Part shown: in pieces, positions 50,866 to 60,116 of the stretch
Layout of the letters: each line of letters opens with the position of its first letter
Numbering within the stretch: the stretch's first letter is position 1
Position numbers and translations under genes: made by a program
Assembly (NCBI RefSeq): GCF_017875645.1
Contig: NZ_JAGGMR010000001.1
Location: forward strand, 5,208,001-5,272,000
Reading direction: 5' to 3'
Length of the DNA: 64,000 bases
Origin: Nocardia goodfellowii
GTDB lineage: Bacteria > Actinomycetota > Actinomycetes > Mycobacteriales > Mycobacteriaceae
The notes under the pieces: generated by a model
Seen by the model: the letters and a program-made list of their open reading frames with translations, nothing else
What the model was told of the DNA's origin: nothing
Database searches by the model: none

Positions 50866-51556
50866 GGGCGTGCGCGTCACCTTCGGTGGCCGCCACGCCC
50901 TGGACGGGGCCGGGCTGCGGGCCGAACGTGGCCGGATCACCGGATTGATCGGACCGAACGGGGCCGGCAAGAGCACCCTGTTCGACGTCATCTGCGGACT
51001 GCGGCGGCCCACCGCGGGCAGCGTCCGGCTCGACGGCCGCGACATCACCCGGATGGGACCGACCCGGCGCGCCCGCCACGGCCTGGCGCGCACGTTCCAG
51101 CGCCTGGAACTGTTCGGCCGGTTGACGGTGCGTGACAATCTGCTCGTCGCAGCGGAATTGGGGCCGCGCCGCCGCACGGCCGGCGCCACCGTCACCGGCA
51201 TCATCGACCGGCTCGGGCTCAGCGGCGTGGCCGATACCTGCGCCGACGAACTGCCCACCGGTTCCGCGCGCCTGGTCGAAGTCGGGCGCGCCATGGCGGC
51301 GCAGCCCAGCCTGCTACTGCTCGACGAACCCGCCGCCGGTCAGGACGGCGCGGAGACCGAGCGGTTCGCGGCGCTGTTGCGGTCGCTGGCGGCCGACGGC
51401 ACCGCGGTCGTGCTCGTGGAGCACGACATGGGTCTGGTCATGAGCGTCTGCGACGAGGTGTTCGTCCTGGACCTCGGCAAGGTGATCTCCTCGGGTCCGC
51501 CCGAGGTGATTCGCCGGGACGAGACCGTGCTCGCCGCCTATCTGGGGGACATATGA
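50843..51556 (+). CDS. LivG-type ABC ATPase
   Basis: A 237-aa ATPase starting at ATG 50843 (GGGAGG upstream), 23 bases inside the permease gene. Walker A is GPNGAGKST, Walker B LLLLDEPAAG and the switch His is in VVLVEHDMGLV. The ABC signature is altered: LPTGSARLVEVGRA where LSGGQ or LAYGDQRRLEI is usual, so the LSGGQ Ser/Gly pattern is weak (only the Gly kept). It should pair with the normal site in LivF. Confidence 0.92.
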   Translation: MPSLLRVEGVRVTFGGRHALDGAGLRAERGRITGLIGPNGAGKSTLFDVICGLRRPTAGSVRLDGRDITRMGPTRRARHGLARTFQRLELFGRLTVRDNLLVAAELGPRRRTAGATVTGIIDRLGLSGVADTCADELPTGSARLVEVGRAMAAQPSLLLLDEPAAGQDGAETERFAALLRSLAADGTAVVLVEHDMGLVMSVCDEVFVLDLGKVISSGPPEVIRRDETVLAAYLGDI

Positions 51557-52260
51557 GTCCGCTGCTCGAACTGCGAAGTGTGCGTGCGGCTTACGACGCC
51601 ATCACGGTGCTGCACGGCGTCGACCTCGCGGTGGCGCCGGGGCAGGTGGTGGCGCTGCTGGGACCCAACGGCGCGGGCAAGACCACGACATTGCAGGTCG
51701 CCGCGGGCGTGCACCCGGTCGCATCCGGCCAACTGCTGCTCGGGGGCCGCGACGTCACCGGCGTGAGCCCCCGCGATCTGGCCCGCGCCGGCGTCTGCCT
51801 GATACCCGAGGGCCGCGGCGTGTTCCCGAACCTCTCGGTGCGGGACAACCTGCTGATGATGACCTTCACCGGTCACCCGCTGGCGCGCATCGAGGAGATC
51901 GCGTACACGCGGTTCCCCATCCTCGCCCAGCGGGCCGGTCAGATCGCCGGCACCATGTCCGGCGGCGAACAGCAGATGCTCGCCCTGGCCCGCGGTCTGG
52001 CCACCGAACCCGCCGTGCTGCTGCTCGACGAATTGTCCATGGGTCTGGCCCCTTTGGTGGTCGGCCAACTCTACGACCAGGTCGCCGAGATCGCGCGAAC
52101 CGGCGTGGCCGTGCTGATCGTCGAGCAGTTCGCGTCCGCCGTTCTCGATATCGCCGACCAGGCCGCGGTGCTGGTGCGCGGGCAGATCGAACACCAGGGC
52201 AGTCCGGGCGACGGACTGCGTGAGGAATTGGCCGCTCTCTATTTAGGAAGTTCCGTATGA
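51553..52260 (+). CDS. LivF-type ABC ATPase
   Basis: A 235-aa ATPase with Walker A GPNGAGKTT, Q-loop LIPEGRGVFPNLSV, signature MSGGEQQMLALARGL, Walker B VLLLDELSMGLAP and switch region VEQFASAVL. All catalytic motifs are standard. ATGA overlaps join it to LivG and to the small membrane protein that follows. Confidence 0.95.
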   Translation: MSPLLELRSVRAAYDAITVLHGVDLAVAPGQVVALLGPNGAGKTTTLQVAAGVHPVASGQLLLGGRDVTGVSPRDLARAGVCLIPEGRGVFPNLSVRDNLLMMTFTGHPLARIEEIAYTRFPILAQRAGQIAGTMSGGEQQMLALARGLATEPAVLLLDELSMGLAPLVVGQLYDQVAEIARTGVAVLIVEQFASAVLDIADQAAVLVRGQIEHQGSPGDGLREELAALYLGSSV

Positions 52261-52628
52261 CCGAGACACGCGCGGACCGCTTCGTCCGCGAGATAGCCGA
52301 ATTGAAGATCCCGGACCCGGCCGCCGGCCGCAGCGGCCTGTGGCTCCGCCTGGGCATCGCGCTGCTGGTCGGCGGACCGGTACTGACCGCGGTCGCATAC
52401 CTGATGTCGCACAACACTTCCGATCCCTTGGCCCAGCGCGACGCGATCATCATCGCGCTCGCGGGCATCGCGGTCAGCGTGGTGGGGGCCGCGGTGTTCC
52501 TGCGTTATTCGCTGACCGGCGTGCTGCGTTTCTGGATGGCTCGCCAGTCCTTCGACCTGGCCCAGCTCGCGGATCGGTTGCCCGGAAAGGAGATAGAGCA
52601 TGACAGCATCGCCACTACGGCCCGGTGA
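52257..52628 (+). CDS. Small two-helix membrane protein of the transporter operon
   Basis: A 123-aa protein with a charged N-terminus (about 1-28), two membrane helices (about 30-50 and 62-82) and a C-terminal amphipathic tail (FWMARQSFDLAQLADRLPGKE). The family is not recognised. It is tightly coupled to LivF by an ATGA overlap, so it may be an accessory subunit of the importer. Confidence 0.8.
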   Translation: MTETRADRFVREIAELKIPDPAAGRSGLWLRLGIALLVGGPVLTAVAYLMSHNTSDPLAQRDAIIIALAGIAVSVVGAAVFLRYSLTGVLRFWMARQSFDLAQLADRLPGKEIEHDSIATTAR

Positions 52629-52911
52629 GCAACTCGCCAGCACCGTCTGCGGGACCCGGGTGGTCGCCGTGCGGGTCCCGGCCACCGGGGCTCCCGAGCT
52701 GACCTGCGGCGGCGCGCCGATGGTGTCGGCCGCCGGCGCACCCCGGGCGGAACCGGACACCGGGGCGGCGGTGACGCTGATCGGCAAGCGCTACGTCAAT
52801 GCCGACGAGTCGGTCGAAGTGCTGTGCACCGCGTCCGGATCGGGAGCGCTGAGCTGCGACGGCGCACCGATGACCATCAAGGCCGCCAAACCTTTGCCGG
52901 CGTCGGACTGA
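52600..52911 (+). CDS. Small cysteine-containing hypothetical protein
   Basis: A 103-aa soluble protein starting at ATG 52600 with AAGGAG 7 bases upstream, 29 bases inside the previous gene. Its four Cys are C17, C36, C76 and C86, and the stretch CGGAPM (36-41) is echoed by CDGAPM (86-91). That pattern suggests two related Cys-based knuckles, perhaps a zinc site, though spacing is not that of a common zinc finger. No known family assigned. It closes the transporter block; the acyl-CoA dehydrogenase starts 30 bases later. Confidence 0.75.
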   Translation: MTASPLRPGEQLASTVCGTRVVAVRVPATGAPELTCGGAPMVSAAGAPRAEPDTGAAVTLIGKRYVNADESVEVLCTASGSGALSCDGAPMTIKAAKPLPASD

Positions 52912-52941
52912 TCGGTTGCGAGTCAACGTGCAGGAGTTGAT

Positions 52942-54120
52942 ATGTCCGGAGGTATGAGTTTCGAACTGACCGAGGATCAGGAATTGATCCGTAAGTCGGT
53001 TCGCGAACTGCTGAAGAAGTTCGACGACAACTATTGGTCGGCGAAGGACCGGGCACACGAATTCCCGACCGAATTCTATGAGACCGTCGCCCGCGGCGGC
53101 TGGCTGGGCATCACCATTCCGGAGGAGTACGGCGGTCACGGCTTGGGTATCACCGAGGCCTCGCTGCTCGCCGAAGAGGTGTCGCGTTCCGGCGGCGGCA
53201 TGAACGCCGCGAGTTCCATTCACATGTCGATTTTCGGCATGCAGCCCGTGGTCGTGCACGGCTCCGCGGAACTCAAACAGCGCACGCTGCCGCGCATCGC
53301 CCGGGGCGATCTGCATGTGTGTTTCGGCGTGACCGAACCGGGTGCGGGCCTGGACACCACCCGCATCACCACTTTCGCGCGCCGCGACGGCGAGCACTAC
53401 GTGGTCAACGGCCGGAAGGTGTGGATCTCCAAGGCGCAGGAGTCGGAGAAGATCCTGCTGCTGACGCGCACCCGGCCTTACGACGAGGTGGCCAAGAAGA
53501 CCGACGGAATGACGCTGTTCCTGACCGATCTGGACCGCGCGCACGTCGATATCCGGCCGATCGCGAAAATGGGCCGCAACGCGGTCAGTTCCAACGAACT
53601 GTTCATCGACGATCTGCGGATCCCGGTGGCGGACCGGGTCGGCGAAGAGGGCCAGGGGTTCAAATACATCCTCGACGGCTTGAACCCGGAGCGGATGCTG
53701 ATCGCGGCCGAAGCGCTGGGTCTGGGCCGGGTAGCGCTCGATCGCGCCGTGAAATACGCGAACGAACGGGTGGTCTTCGACCGGCCCATCGGCATGAACC
53801 AGGGCATCCAATTTCCCCTGGCCGATTCCCTGGCCCACCTCGACGCGGCGGAACTGATGCTGCGCAAGGCGACCTGGCTCTACGACAACGGAAAGCCCTG
53901 CGGGCGTGAGGCGAACACCGCCAAATACCTGTGCGCCGACGCCGGTTTCGCCGCGACCGACCGGGCGCTGCAGACACACGGCGGTATGGGTTACGCGGAG
54001 GAGTACAACGTGGCCCGGTATTTCCGGGAGGCGCGCGTCATGAAAATCGCCCCGATCAGCCAGGAAATGATCCTGAACTATCTGGGATCGCACACTTTGG
54101 GAATGCCGAGGAGCTACTGA
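52942..54120 (+). CDS. Acyl-CoA dehydrogenase
   Basis: A 392-aa enzyme with AGGAG 6 bases before ATG 52942. It has FELTEDQELIRKSVREL, GWLGITIPEEYGGHGLGI, VCFGVTEPGAGLDTTRI, VVNGRKVWISKA and the C-terminal TDRALQTHGGMGYAEEYNVARYFREARV. The region that usually reads EGTSEI is MKIAPISQEMI, so the medium-chain catalytic Glu is absent. It is a stand-alone enzyme (no adjacent partner) and probably tetrameric. Confidence 0.93.
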   Translation: MSGGMSFELTEDQELIRKSVRELLKKFDDNYWSAKDRAHEFPTEFYETVARGGWLGITIPEEYGGHGLGITEASLLAEEVSRSGGGMNAASSIHMSIFGMQPVVVHGSAELKQRTLPRIARGDLHVCFGVTEPGAGLDTTRITTFARRDGEHYVVNGRKVWISKAQESEKILLLTRTRPYDEVAKKTDGMTLFLTDLDRAHVDIRPIAKMGRNAVSSNELFIDDLRIPVADRVGEEGQGFKYILDGLNPERMLIAAEALGLGRVALDRAVKYANERVVFDRPIGMNQGIQFPLADSLAHLDAAELMLRKATWLYDNGKPCGREANTAKYLCADAGFAATDRALQTHGGMGYAEEYNVARYFREARVMKIAPISQEMILNYLGSHTLGMPRSY

Positions 54121-54887
54121 TGCCCAGCAGGAACGGACTTTTCGATCTCACCGGGCGCGCGGCGCTGGTGACCGGCGCGGCCGGCGGCATCGGTTCCGCG
54201 GTCGCCGCGGCGCTGGCCGAAGCCGGGGCGGCGGTGCTGGTCACCGATATGAACGGGGCGGGGGCGGCGGTGGTCGCGGAGAAGATCGTCGCGAACGGCG
54301 GTGTGGCACAGAGTTTCGCCCTGGATGTGTCCGATCGTGCGGCCGCCGACGCGGCCGTCGCGCGGGCTGCCGCGCTCGCGGGCGGCGCCTTGCACATCGT
54401 GGTCAACAACGCGGGTGTGACCGACCCGGCGATGTTCGCCGCCACCACCGCGGAGTCGGTGCGGCGGCTGTTCGAGATCCACGCGGTCGGCACGTTCACC
54501 TGTTCGCAGGCCGCGCTACCGCACATGCCGACGGACGGCACCGGGCGCATCATCAATGTCACCTCCTCGGCCGGGATCGTCGGCACGCTGGGCCAGATCA
54601 ATTACTCCGCCGCCAAGGCCGCCATCATCGGCATGACCAAATCGCTGGCCCGGGAGCTGGCGCGGAAACAGATCCTGGTGAACGCGCTCGCGCCGCTGGC
54701 GGCGACGCCGATGACGACCACCATCCGCACCGACGAGAAGTTCGCCGCCCAGATGCTGAACCGAATCCCGTTGCGGCGCTGGGCCGAGCCGGCGGAGGTC
54801 GCCGGGGCGTTCGTGTTCCTGGCCTCGGACGCGGCGTCGTTCATCACGGGCCAGGTGCTGCCGGTAGACGGCGGCATGGTGATGTGA
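54120..54887 (+). CDS. Short-chain dehydrogenase (FabG-like / 3-hydroxyacyl-CoA)
   Basis: A 255-aa SDR. Cofactor loop TGAAGGIGSAVA, D in VTDMNG, NNAGVTDPAMF, Ser in TSSAGIVGTLGQIN, Tyr-x3-Lys YSAAK and the end GQVLPVDGGMVM. The start shares one base with the previous stop. Its place between acyl-CoA dehydrogenase and CoA transferase suggests a 3-hydroxyacyl-CoA or alcohol oxidation step in operon E. Confidence 0.92.
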   Translation: MPSRNGLFDLTGRAALVTGAAGGIGSAVAAALAEAGAAVLVTDMNGAGAAVVAEKIVANGGVAQSFALDVSDRAAADAAVARAAALAGGALHIVVNNAGVTDPAMFAATTAESVRRLFEIHAVGTFTCSQAALPHMPTDGTGRIINVTSSAGIVGTLGQINYSAAKAAIIGMTKSLARELARKQILVNALAPLAATPMTTTIRTDEKFAAQMLNRIPLRRWAEPAEVAGAFVFLASDAASFITGQVLPVDGGMVM

Positions 54888-56140
54888 TGGACGCCCCCGC
54901 GCCCGGCGGCGCGGCGCCCGCGGCGTTCTCGGATGCGCGCGGGCCGCTGGCCGGCGTCACCGTGATCGCGTTGGAGCAGGCGGTCTCCGCGCCCATGTGC
55001 ACCCGCACGCTCGCCGATTTCGGCGCGCGCGTGCTCAAGATCGAGAACCCGGACGGCGGTGATTTCGCCCGGCACTACGACGAGGTGGTAGCGGGGCAGG
55101 CCGCGCATTTCGTGTGGGTCAACCGGGGCAAGGAGTCGGTGACCCTGGACCTGAAATCGGCTGCGGGAGCAGACCTTCTGCACCGGCTGCTCGCCAGGGC
55201 GGACATCCTGGTATCGAATCTCGCGCCGGGCGCGACAGGCCGGCTCGGGCTCGCGCCCGCGGATCTGGCCACCCGGCATCCGCACCTGATCGCCGTGGAG
55301 ATCGATGGTTTCGGCACGGGCGGGCCGCTCTCGCACAAGCGCGCCTACGATCTGCTGGTGCAGGCCGAGGCGGGTGTCTGCGCGGTGACCGGCTTTCCGG
55401 GCGCTCCCGCCAAACCGGGGCCGCCGGTCGCGGATGTGACGACGGGACTGTATGCGGCGCTGGCGATTCTGGCCCAGCTGTGCGGGCGCCTGCGCGCCGG
55501 TCCCGGGCCGGGGGCGCGTATCGCGGTGAGCCTGTTCGACACCATGGCCGAGGTGATGGGCTATCACCTCACCTATGCCCGGCACACCGGAGTCGACCAG
55601 CAGCCGCTCGGCATGAGTTCACCGGCGGTGTCACCGTACGGTTCCTACGCCACCGCCGATGGCCAGACGGTAGTGCTCGGCACCACGAACGACCGGGAAT
55701 GGCAGCGCCTCGCCCGCGAGCTCCTGCAACGCCCGGACTTGGCCGAGGACGCGCGATTCCGCGCTAATCCGGGCCGGGTCCGGCATCGCGCGGAACTGGA
55801 CGCGGCGATCGGCGATTGGTGTCTGCGGCACGACCTGGCCGCGATCCAGAAGGCGGCCGACGCCGCGGGCATCGGCAACTCCCGCTACAACCTGCCCAGC
55901 GACGTGCTCGATCATCCGCAACTGGTGGCACGGGACCGGTGGCGCACCATCGACACCCCGGCCGGCCCCATCCCGTCCCTGCTGCCGCCCGCCATCGTGG
56001 CGGGTTTCGATCCACCCATGGGCGCGGTTCCGGGTCTGGGCCAGCACACCGACGCGGTGCTGGCCGAATGGGGTTACGACGCCGCGGAAATCGCCGAGCT
56101 GCGGGCACGAGGCGCGATCGGCAGCACCTACCGCACTTGA
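54887..56140 (+). CDS. CaiB/BaiF family CoA transferase (operon E)
   Basis: A 417-aa class III CoA transferase, starting at ATG 54887 (TGATG overlap). It has GVTVIALEQAVSAPMCTRTLADFGARVLKIE, WVNRGKESVTLDLKS, the catalytic Asp in RAYDLLVQAEAG, and GMSSPAVSPYGSYATADGQTV. It belongs to the group that includes formyl-CoA and succinyl-CoA:mesaconate-like transferases. It probably activates the acid that is imported by the transporter of the same operon. Confidence 0.93.
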   Translation: MDAPAPGGAAPAAFSDARGPLAGVTVIALEQAVSAPMCTRTLADFGARVLKIENPDGGDFARHYDEVVAGQAAHFVWVNRGKESVTLDLKSAAGADLLHRLLARADILVSNLAPGATGRLGLAPADLATRHPHLIAVEIDGFGTGGPLSHKRAYDLLVQAEAGVCAVTGFPGAPAKPGPPVADVTTGLYAALAILAQLCGRLRAGPGPGARIAVSLFDTMAEVMGYHLTYARHTGVDQQPLGMSSPAVSPYGSYATADGQTVVLGTTNDREWQRLARELLQRPDLAEDARFRANPGRVRHRAELDAAIGDWCLRHDLAAIQKAADAAGIGNSRYNLPSDVLDHPQLVARDRWRTIDTPAGPIPSLLPPAIVAGFDPPMGAVPGLGQHTDAVLAEWGYDAAEIAELRARGAIGSTYRT

Positions 56141-56161
56141 ATCGACTGTGGGAGAACGACT

Positions 56162-56992
56162 ATGACCGACGAACCCGACCTGCTGGTCGACGACCGCGAC
56201 GGAGTGCGGACGCTGACGCTGAATCGTCCGCGCCGTAAGAACGCCGTCACCTGGGAGATGTGGGCGCGGCTGCGCGACGCGTTGATCGCCGCGGGCGATG
56301 ATCCGGGCGTTCGCGTGCTGGTGCTGACCGGCGCGGGCGGGGCGTTCTGCTCGGGCGCCGATGTGTCGGTGCTGACCGCCGGACATCCGGCGCGGAAGAT
56401 GCGGTTGCTCAGCCAGGTGGCGCTGCAACTGCAAGAGTTGCCGATGCCCGCCATCGCGAAGGTGAACGGTGTCGCCGTGGGTGCGGGCTGGAACCTGGCG
56501 CTGGGCTGCGATCTCGTCGTTGCCACCCCGGAATCCACGTTTGCGCAGATCTTCGCCCGGCGCGGGCTGTCGGTGGACCTCGGCGGATCCTGGCTGCTGC
56601 CGAAGCTGGTCGGCCTGCAACAGGCCAAACGTCTTGCGCTGCTGGCCGACACGATCGACGCGGCCCAGGCGCGCGAGCTGAATCTCGTCACGTGGGTGGT
56701 GCCGGGCCAGGAGATCGACGGCTTCGTAGATGATCTCGCCACCCGCCTGGCCGCAGGCCCACCCGTGGCTTTGGCGCAAACGAAAGCACTGCTCAACGAG
56801 GGCGCGGGTGGCGATCTGCGTACCGCGCTGGCCGCCGAGGCCAGGGCCCAGGGCGTCAACTTCGCGACCGCGGACGCACCGGAAGCCTTCGCGGCCTTCA
56901 CCGAGAAGCGAGAACCGCGCTTCTCCGGCGGCTGGACCTTGGACGAGGTCGCGAGCAATCCCGTTCCGGAACAGGAGAGAACACATGCGTGA
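56162..56992 (+). CDS. Enoyl-CoA hydratase/isomerase (operon E)
   Basis: A 276-aa crotonase-fold protein. Oxyanion-hole stretches are GAFCSGADVS and NGVAVGAGWNLAL; the region of the first catalytic Glu has FARRGLSVDLGGS, so Glu is replaced (Ser/Val) and Asp is in place of the second Glu. That pattern is typical of isomerase-like members. It overlaps the thiolase gene by 8 bases. Confidence 0.92.
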   Translation: MTDEPDLLVDDRDGVRTLTLNRPRRKNAVTWEMWARLRDALIAAGDDPGVRVLVLTGAGGAFCSGADVSVLTAGHPARKMRLLSQVALQLQELPMPAIAKVNGVAVGAGWNLALGCDLVVATPESTFAQIFARRGLSVDLGGSWLLPKLVGLQQAKRLALLADTIDAAQARELNLVTWVVPGQEIDGFVDDLATRLAAGPPVALAQTKALLNEGAGGDLRTALAAEARAQGVNFATADAPEAFAAFTEKREPRFSGGWTLDEVASNPVPEQERTHA

Positions 56993-58130
56993 AGTAGTGA
57001 TCGCCGAGGCGGTCCGCACCCCGGTGGGCAAACGCAACGGCGGATTGTCCGGCATGCACGCGGCCGACTTGTCCGCGGTCGTGCTGAACGCGCTGGTAGA
57101 CCGGACCGGCATCGATCCCGCGGTGGTCGACGACGTGGTGTGGGGCTGCGTGTCCCAGATCGGCGACCAATCCAGCAATATCGGTCGCTACGCGGTGCTC
57201 GCGGCGGGCTGGCCCGAGAGCATCCCCGGCACGACGGTCAACCGCGCGTGCGGATCCAGCCAGCAGGCCCTGGATTTCGCGGCCCAGGCGGTCATGTCCG
57301 GCCAGCAGGACGTAGTGGTGGCGGGCGGTGTCGAGGTGATGAGCCGGGTGCCGCTGGGCGCGGCGAAAGCAGGCGGAAGTCCGTACGGGCCGAAAGCTCT
57401 TGCCAGATATGACGATTTCTCGTTCAACCAAGGTTTGTCCGCAGAGCTGATCGTGCGCAAGTGGGGTTTCTCCCGGACCCGGCTCGACGAGTTCTCGGTC
57501 ATGTCGCACGAGCGGGCCGCCGCCGCTCAGGACAGCGGTGCTTTCGACGCCCAGATCGTTCCCGTGGCCACCGATGCCGGGACCGTCACAGCGGACGAGG
57601 GCATTCGCCGGGGTACCACCGTGGCGAAACTGGCCGGACTGAAGCCGGCCTTCGACGCGGACGGAACCATCCACGCGGGCAACTCGTCCCAGATCTCGGA
57701 TGGCGCGGCGGCACTGCTGGTCACCACGCCCGAGCGCGCCCGGGAATTGGGCCTGACCCCTATCGTGCGGTACCGGGCGGGCGCGGTGGCGGGCTCGGAT
57801 CCGGTGCTCATGCTCACCGGGCCCATTCCGGCCACCGAGAAGGTGCTGGGCAAGGCCGGAATCGCCCTGGGCGAGGTCGGCGTCTTCGAGGTCAACGAGG
57901 CGTTCGCGCCGGTCCCCCTGGCCTGGCTCGCCGAAACCGGCGCCGACCCCGCCCTATGCAATCCGCTGGGCGGAGCGATCGCCCTCGGGCATCCGCTGGG
58001 CGGATCGGGCGCGGTGCTGCTGACCCGAATGGTTCATCACATGCGCGACAACGGAATTCGCTATGGCCTGCAAACCATGTGCGAGGGCGGCGGCACCGCC
58101 AACGCCACCGTCGTCGAACTCGTGTCCTGA
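56985..58130 (+). CDS. Acetyl-CoA acyltransferase (thiolase), operon E
   Basis: A 381-aa thiolase with C89 (VNRACGSSQQA), AGNSSQISDGAAALL, EVNEAFAPVPLAW, NPLGGAIALGHPLGGSGA (His) and MCEGGGTANA (second Cys). All catalytic parts are standard, so it should carry out thiolytic cleavage of a 3-oxoacyl-CoA. CAGGAGAG precedes ATG 56985. Confidence 0.95.
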   Translation: MREVVIAEAVRTPVGKRNGGLSGMHAADLSAVVLNALVDRTGIDPAVVDDVVWGCVSQIGDQSSNIGRYAVLAAGWPESIPGTTVNRACGSSQQALDFAAQAVMSGQQDVVVAGGVEVMSRVPLGAAKAGGSPYGPKALARYDDFSFNQGLSAELIVRKWGFSRTRLDEFSVMSHERAAAAQDSGAFDAQIVPVATDAGTVTADEGIRRGTTVAKLAGLKPAFDADGTIHAGNSSQISDGAAALLVTTPERARELGLTPIVRYRAGAVAGSDPVLMLTGPIPATEKVLGKAGIALGEVGVFEVNEAFAPVPLAWLAETGADPALCNPLGGAIALGHPLGGSGAVLLTRMVHHMRDNGIRYGLQTMCEGGGTANATVVELVS

Positions 58131-58142
58131 AGGAGGCGTGCC

Positions 58143-59291
58143 ATGCGCAGGGATATCTACACCCCGGATCACGAGGCGTTCCGGCAGCTCGCCCGCGAGT
58201 TCATCGACAAGGAAGTCGTGCCGAACTACCCGGCTTGGGAGCGGAGCGGGCAGATGCCGCGCGCGGTCTTCGAACAACTCGGCGCGCTGGGACTGCTCGG
58301 CACCGCGATCCCGGAGGAGTTCGGGGGAGCGGGGCTACGCGACTACCGCTACAACGCGGTGCTCCAAGAAGAAGCGCAGCGGGCGCTGGTCACGCTGAGC
58401 ACCGTGCGCACCCAGATCGACGTCATCCTGCCGTACTTCCTCGAATACGCGAATGCCGAACAGCGGCAACGCTGGTTTCCCGGTTTGGCCTCGGGCCGGT
58501 TGCTCACGGCCGTGGCCATGACCGAGCCGGGGACCGGTTCGGATCTGGCGGGCATGCGCAGTACCGCGCGCCGTGACGGCGACGAGTATGTGCTCACCGG
58601 CGCGAAGACCTTCATCACCGGCGGCTTGCTCGCCGATCTGGTGGTCGTGGTCGCCCGCACCGCCACCGATCCGGACGACCGTCGCGCCGGACTCACGCTG
58701 CTGGTGGTGGAGCACGGCATGCCCGGGTTCGAGAAGGGGCGGGTGCTGGAGAAGATGGGCTGCAAGGTCCAGGACACCGTCGAGCTGTCCTTCGACAATG
58801 TCCGGGTGCCGGTGGCCAATCGATTGGGCGAAGAAGGCGCGGCCTTCGGCTACCTCGGCCACAATCTGCCCCAGGAACGCATGACGGTGGCCGTCGGATC
58901 GGTGGCGCAGGCACGCGCGGCGCTCACCGCGACCATCGAATACGTGCGGGAGCGCAAGGCCTTCGGGACTCCGGTCGCCTCGTTCCAGAACACCAAATTC
59001 GAACTGGCCGCCATGTCGACCGAGATCGAGGCCGCCCAGGCGATGGTCGACAACGCGGTGGTGGAGCTGGTGGCCGGCCGGCTTTCCGGTCCGGACGCCG
59101 CCCGGGTGAAACTCTTCGCGACCGAGGTCCAAGCCCGCGTCGTCGACCGCTGCCTGCAATTGTTCGGCGGCTACGGCTACATGATGGAATACCCCATCGC
59201 CCGCCTGTACACCGACGCCCGGGTGGCCCGGATCTACGCGGGGACCAGCGAAGTCATGAAGGTCATCATCGCGAAATCACTGGGCGTCTGA
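58143..59291 (+). CDS. Acyl-CoA dehydrogenase (last gene of operon E)
   Basis: A 382-aa enzyme. Features are LLGTAIPEEFGGAGLRDY, VAMTEPGTGSDLAGM, VLTGAKTFITGG (where VWT is more usual), ERKAFGTPVASFQNTKFELA, QLFGGYGYMMEYPIARLYTDARVARIYAGTSEVMK. Ala replaces the medium-chain Glu at YAGT, as in long-chain/isovaleryl types with the base on helix G. Its 3' end overlaps that of the convergent gene by 15 bases. Confidence 0.94.
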   Translation: MRRDIYTPDHEAFRQLAREFIDKEVVPNYPAWERSGQMPRAVFEQLGALGLLGTAIPEEFGGAGLRDYRYNAVLQEEAQRALVTLSTVRTQIDVILPYFLEYANAEQRQRWFPGLASGRLLTAVAMTEPGTGSDLAGMRSTARRDGDEYVLTGAKTFITGGLLADLVVVVARTATDPDDRRAGLTLLVVEHGMPGFEKGRVLEKMGCKVQDTVELSFDNVRVPVANRLGEEGAAFGYLGHNLPQERMTVAVGSVAQARAALTATIEYVRERKAFGTPVASFQNTKFELAAMSTEIEAAQAMVDNAVVELVAGRLSGPDAARVKLFATEVQARVVDRCLQLFGGYGYMMEYPIARLYTDARVARIYAGTSEVMKVIIAKSLGV

Positions 59292-60107
59292 ACCCGGACT
59301 CCGTCGGCGACCGGCGCGCTCCAGCCCACCGATCAGCGACTCCAAGGAGCCGAGGTCCGCGCCGAGGCCGGCCATGGTGGCGCGGATCTCGGCGAGGTCC
59401 TTGGCGAGGAATTCGCGCACGGCCGTGGCGAACTCACCGATCGAACCGCGTGCCGCCGCTCCGGCGAGAGCGCGGCCACCCGCGCTGCCGTGCGGCAGTG
59501 CGCGCAACACCGTCGCCTCGTCGAGCCCGAATCGGTCCGCGAGACGGACGATCTCGGTCAGCACGCCGAGTTGCGCGGCGAACGCGGCGTTGTTGAGCAA
59601 CTTCACCCGCTGCCCGGAACCGAGCGGGCCGACGTGCAAGACCGGGTCGGCGTAGCAGCTCAGCGCCGGCCGGGCCCGGCGCACGGCCGCGTCGGCGCCG
59701 CCGGTGAAGACGGTCAGCGTGCCCGCCGCGATATCGTGCGGTCCGCCGCTGACCGGGGCGTCGAGCACCTCGACAAAGTATGACGCGGCGCGTTCGGCCA
59801 CGGCCGTCATGGTGTGCGGACCGGCCGTCGTGTGCACGACGAGTACCGATCCGGGCGACATGGCCGGGAGCAGATCGCCGTCCAGGCACACCGCCCGCAC
59901 CTGCTCGTCGGTGAAGACGCAGATCACCACCACCTCCGCGCCGGCGCCGATCCGGGCCGCCGTCGCGGATACCGAGGCTCCGGATTTCCTCAGTGCCGCA
60001 TGCTTTTCCGGGTCCCGTGCCAGCACCTGGACTTCGTGCCCGGCGGCGAGCAGGCGGGCGACCATGGGCGCGCCCATCCGCCCGGCCCCGACGAATCCGA
60101 CTCGCAT
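59277..60107 (-). CDS. 3-hydroxyisobutyrate-dehydrogenase-like NAD(P) protein (copy 1)
   Basis: A 276-aa beta-hydroxyacid dehydrogenase: Rossmann start MRVGFVGAGRMGAPMVARLLAAGHEV, DAPVSGGPHDIAAGTLTVFTGG (substrate loop) and the catalytic Lys in GSGQRVKLLNNAAFAAQLGV. It is last in operon F, 9 bases after a paralogue, and overlaps the 3' end of operon E. The acid dehydrogenated is unknown; 3-hydroxyisobutyrate itself would fit branched-chain degradation. Confidence 0.93.
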   Translation of the reverse strand: MRVGFVGAGRMGAPMVARLLAAGHEVQVLARDPEKHAALRKSGASVSATAARIGAGAEVVVICVFTDEQVRAVCLDGDLLPAMSPGSVLVVHTTAGPHTMTAVAERAASYFVEVLDAPVSGGPHDIAAGTLTVFTGGADAAVRRARPALSCYADPVLHVGPLGSGQRVKLLNNAAFAAQLGVLTEIVRLADRFGLDEATVLRALPHGSAGGRALAGAAARGSIGEFATAVREFLAKDLAEIRATMAGLGADLGSLESLIGGLERAGRRRSPGSDAQ

Positions 60108-60116
60108 CGGGCTTCC

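Noticed and set aside
48688..51294. Open frame of 868 codons on the minus strand, antisense to the fused permease and LivG
   Set aside because: Arg/Gln/His-rich composition with no domain; it mirrors the third-position GC bias of the transporter genes, which have clear motifs.
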